Shown here: positions 63,501-64,000 of the stretch, in pieces | Numbering within the stretch: the stretch's first letter is position 1 | Layout of the letters: each line of letters starts with the position of its first letter | Source of the DNA: Dawidia soli | GTDB lineage: Bacteria; Bacteroidota; Bacteroidia; Cytophagales; Cyclobacteriaceae | Length of the DNA stretch: 64,000 bases | Reading direction: 5' to 3' | NCBI RefSeq assembly: GCF_018598185.1 | Contig: NZ_JAHESC010000029.1 | Coordinates: forward strand, 36,903 to 100,902 | Made by a program: the position numbers and the translations under genes | The notes under the pieces: generated by a model | Seen by the model: the letters and a program-made list of their open reading frames with translations, nothing else | What the model was told of the DNA's origin: nothing | Databases searched by the model: none

Positions 63501-64000
63501 ACAACAGAGCTTACCGCCCTGACTTGCTACGAAAGCAACGACGGGGTGATCCGGATCAACGTCACGCAGGGCGCCGCGCCCTATACCATTGCCTGGGATA
63601 TCGCCGGGCAGACGGATGTGTCGGTCACCCAGGTAGCGGGCGGCGAGCACTGGGTAGAAGTTTACGATGCCAAGGGATGTCGCGCGAAGGAAGTCTTTAA
63701 CGTGCCGTTCCCGGCGCCGCTGGAGATCGATTATATCCTGACGGAACCTTCCTGCCGCGGTTTAGCCGATGGCAGGCTGGAGGTTAGCGCTACGGGCGGA
63801 AATGCCGGCGGATACCAGTACACCTGGGACACCGGCGCGGTAGGCGTTCTATTGGATGCTATCGGCGCGGGAACCTATGTCGTCACCGTTGTCGACCCCC
63901 GTTCCTGCACCGGGCAGGAGGCAATCGTCGTCGCGGACCCTGTTCCGTTTACCGTCGATGCGGGCGGCGATCGCACGATCTGCGTCGGGCAAACAGTAAC
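60510..64000 (+). CDS. Giant SprB-repeat surface protein (partial at window end)
   Basis: Open from ATG 60510 through the end of the window: at least 1163 residues with no stop. Signal peptide ends AMAQ (about 34). After two or three N-terminal Ig-like domains (to about 330) come ten SprB-type repeats of 75-90 residues, each with a DGxIxV-like opening, GGxxPYxYxW centre and YxVTVxDxxGC close. The last visible part (VDAGGDRTICVGQ) starts a PKD-like unit. Such proteins are normally adhesins or gliding-type surface fibres carried by T9SS with a type B tail; that end is outside the window. Last visible gene of the locus. Confidence 0.88.
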   Translation, partial: MLARLYKHFVNSRSFARSVWPALLLCMATPAMAQLSVRNVCPGVTYTYNLDLGQEYDGCTRTTRSATVTGQQSSQRNGGSLEIVWAMNDVPKTIVLTITQVGERDARGTCIRTTRENDITYNFTLKVPIVYPDKPVNVTYGSNNLCVGSVARISVEPVSAPAPIEYYWEYQVNGSGFIGFTTSTASEIDFPVPSVPYDKSEIQFRVRTQYVACTNIQSDWFYTGTLFANAAPPDLTLGVIDPQICKDAALVRINIAGGGASTRYMLNYANGTTTNNGDGSQALVGAGAHDVYIPFDRTRGTVPFTFSYDLAYIVKDENNLDAPAACADRGTFQVTDASYTLSLTAIPTAERCHNTGDGRVDLTSANGTAPFRYTWTSNKDTVTRRTEDLTGIPGDATYAVTVTDKHGCRGTASASVTKPVPVVVTKAFMASDHFEFGVSCHISNTGGIKNDGIITVEASGGTGALQYELSGLAHTVAYQDSAKIRNLYADRYTVRVHDSRNCGATYTSPVDVTSPEPITFGSIAKTDLLCAGIAGGKVTIVDADGGIDDLLYAVTGRAFQASPLFENLSARSYTVTIRDTAGCTKETSVTLGQPDPLVIGAIGSTVQSCAEKTDGVITLKPATGGTGPRMYSLDNVRYLEEDDPVIFSGLASGPYTIHVRDSNHCLVTKPYVLGRRAVITGDFSEPQLISCQGKADGVLRVTAGGGVAPYQYTWSTGATTRDISGVPAGSYSVTIRDSLTCEQSFTHEFKEPARLIANAAVTDYHGYGVRCAGSADGAIDLTVGGGTAPYRYAWTDGQTQQQASNLAPAAYGVTVTDAHGCEATLAGLTITRPEVLVPVLGTLKNIACHAGSDGAIAVSGTGGVGGYDYSLDGIAWQEEGLFTGLTATAYSIRVQDANGCEASVGTTLTEPAKLLLDLVSKTETTCGQANGGAEVLASGGVGSYAYTWYDGSAQAVAQTAAAGSLRSGDYQVSVRDGNACETQLTVIMNDSDGPRIETTELTALTCYESNDGVIRINVTQGAAPYTIAWDIAGQTDVSVTQVAGGEHWVEVYDAKGCRAKEVFNVPFPAPLEIDYILTEPSCRGLADGRLEVSATGGNAGGYQYTWDTGAVGVLLDAIGAGTYVVTVVDPRSCTGQEAIVVADPVPFTVDAGGDRTICVGQTV

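Noticed and set aside
1..64000. CRISPR arrays, insertion sequences, tRNA or rRNA genes
   Set aside because: No regularly spaced repeats, transposase motifs, terminal inverted repeats or cloverleaf sequences were found by eye; a covariance-model search would settle the tRNA question.

Overview
This window is chromosomal DNA from a member of the Bacteroidota, most likely a Cytophagales-like environmental bacterium. The evidence is a type IX secretion (T9SS) C-terminal sorting domain, SprB-type repeats, FtsX/MacB permeases of the Bacteroidota type, TMEM175, YdeI, DUF1028, DUF1080 and SO2930 families, promoters of the form TTTG-N20/21-TAnnTTTG, and few Shine-Dalgarno sites. GC content is moderately high, roughly in the 50s by eye. 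The genus cannot be fixed from the sequence alone. No rRNA, tRNA, CRISPR array, insertion sequence or prophage was recognised.

Positions 1-43000 are a mosaic of short operons and single genes. In order they hold: an integral membrane protein, an amino-acid permease, an M28 peptidase, an AraC regulator with an epoxide hydrolase (0.1-6.2 kb); small hypotheticals, a surface-repeat protein and a FtsX-type permease (6.4-10.9 kb); a secreted PHP-like protein, DUF1028, a frameshifted GNAT and an OmpL47-repeat protein (11.2-16.3 kb); a barrel plus diheme cytochrome pair (17-18.7 kb); the selenium pair mnmH-selD (18.8-20.9 kb); a TetR/hydrolase module with two matching operators (20.9-22.5 kb); a DUF1801/beta-propeller pair, an ATP-grasp enzyme, and an unusual carrier protein coupled to a TMEM175 channel (22.5-26.0 kb); an AraC/SDR pair and ydeI (26.1-28.6 kb); a T9SS-exported DUF4832/FnIII protein, membrane and barrel proteins, START-domain proteins, a frameshifted phosphodiester glycosidase, a Bcr/CflA-type MFS pump and DUF1080 (28.8-37.5 kb); a coiled-coil protein, patatin, a secreted hypothetical and a MORN/YwqK protein (37.5-41.4 kb); and an ArsR-like regulator with thioredoxin reductase trxB (41.6-42.9 kb).

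Positions 43309-64000 hold one tightly packed, same-strand locus of seven genes that continues past the window: an outer-membrane barrel protein; a 2220-residue secreted protein with FnIII domains, a HExxH/Met-turn protease-like centre, Gly- and Pro-rich linkers and a C-terminal D...ExK nuclease-like tip; a cytosolic beta-propeller gene 9 bp later; a secreted HEAT-like protein; a 1538-residue secreted beta-rich protein; a 685-residue FnIII protein; and a giant SprB-repeat protein cut by the window end. I read this as a candidate cell-surface polymorphic-toxin locus, with the two variable genes after the toxin as candidate immunity genes. Architecture and base composition support this. No part of the function is proven by sequence alone.

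Two genes carry clear frameshifts (GNAT at 14.05-14.59 kb, phosphodiester glycosidase at 34.0-34.7 kb), and one appears to lack a normal start codon (31.59 kb).
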